IMG/VR virus record: IMGVR_UViG_3300027861_002965
Span: 1 to 21,367 of that record
Length of the DNA stretch: 21,367 bases
Origin: a virus
Strand: one strand, 5' to 3'
Part shown: piece by piece, positions 21,367 to 21,367 of the stretch
How the letters are laid out: each line of letters starts with the position of its first letter
Numbering within the stretch: position 1 is the stretch's first letter
Made by a program: the position numbers and the translations under genes
The notes under the pieces: model-generated
The model's database searches: none
What the model saw: only the letters and a program-made list of their open reading frames with translations
Told to the model about the DNA's origin: nothing

Positions 21367-21367
21367 T

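Noticed and set aside
1-21367. Defence system, toxin-antitoxin, retron, CRISPR array, tRNA or insertion sequence
   Set aside because: Both strands were looked over for repeats, terminal inverted repeats, transposase or reverse transcriptase motifs and tRNA-like clusters; none were seen. All long frames fit a late phage module.

Overview
The window is a contiguous stretch of the virion-structure and lysis genes of a tailed double-stranded DNA phage or prophage with a long, flexible, non-contractile (siphovirus-type) tail. The base composition leans to A+T, the genes sit almost end to end (many ATGA or TAATG stop/start overlaps), and the reading frames use the standard genetic code with Shine-Dalgarno starts. 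A lipoprotein-like gene, a signal peptide on a fibre protein and a peptidoglycan peptidase suggest a host with a Gram-negative envelope; the species cannot be told from the sequence. Several proteins look like families I know from environmental (often marine) siphophages, but that is recall and not a search.

Layout, all on the + strand up to 21021. (1) Head, 2-6613: the portal, cut off at the left edge; two related connector-like proteins; a scaffold; an HK97-fold major capsid protein; a very lysine-rich small protein; then a run of beta-rich virion proteins. (2) Head-tail joint and tail tube, 6613-9303: a small membrane protein, a head-tail connector fused to a beta domain, a tail-terminator-like protein and the tail tube. 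(3) Tail assembly, 9338-12247: chaperone G, its -1 frameshift product GT made at the heptamer A_AAA_AAG (9727-9733), and a 675-residue tape measure. (4) Tail tip and fibres, 12244-18350: a distal-tail-like protein, a tiny membrane protein, small beta-rich proteins, a fibre with a signal peptide, the large hub protein (probably started from TTG at 14905), and two more fibre-like proteins. (5) Lysis, 18350-19614: a small membrane protein, an M15-type endolysin, a holin-like protein, and an overlapping pair that may be spanin-like. (6) A LamG-type adhesin/fibre, 19615-21021. (7) Two overlapping minus-strand genes at the right edge, one running off the window, converging on the late genes.

The genes form one late programme: scaffold and capsid protein build the prohead on the portal, connectors and terminator join it to a tail built on the tape measure with G and GT, the hub and fibres form the adsorption end, and the lysis genes release the progeny. 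No integrase, repressor, terminase, tRNA, CRISPR array or insertion sequence is visible, and there is no gene-free gap over 300 bases. I see no complete new system such as a defence island. The most notable points are the predicted frameshift with a four-cysteine GT domain, the duplicated connector genes ahead of the scaffold, the connector fused to a beta domain, the exported-looking fibre, and two membrane microproteins of 43 and 53 residues.
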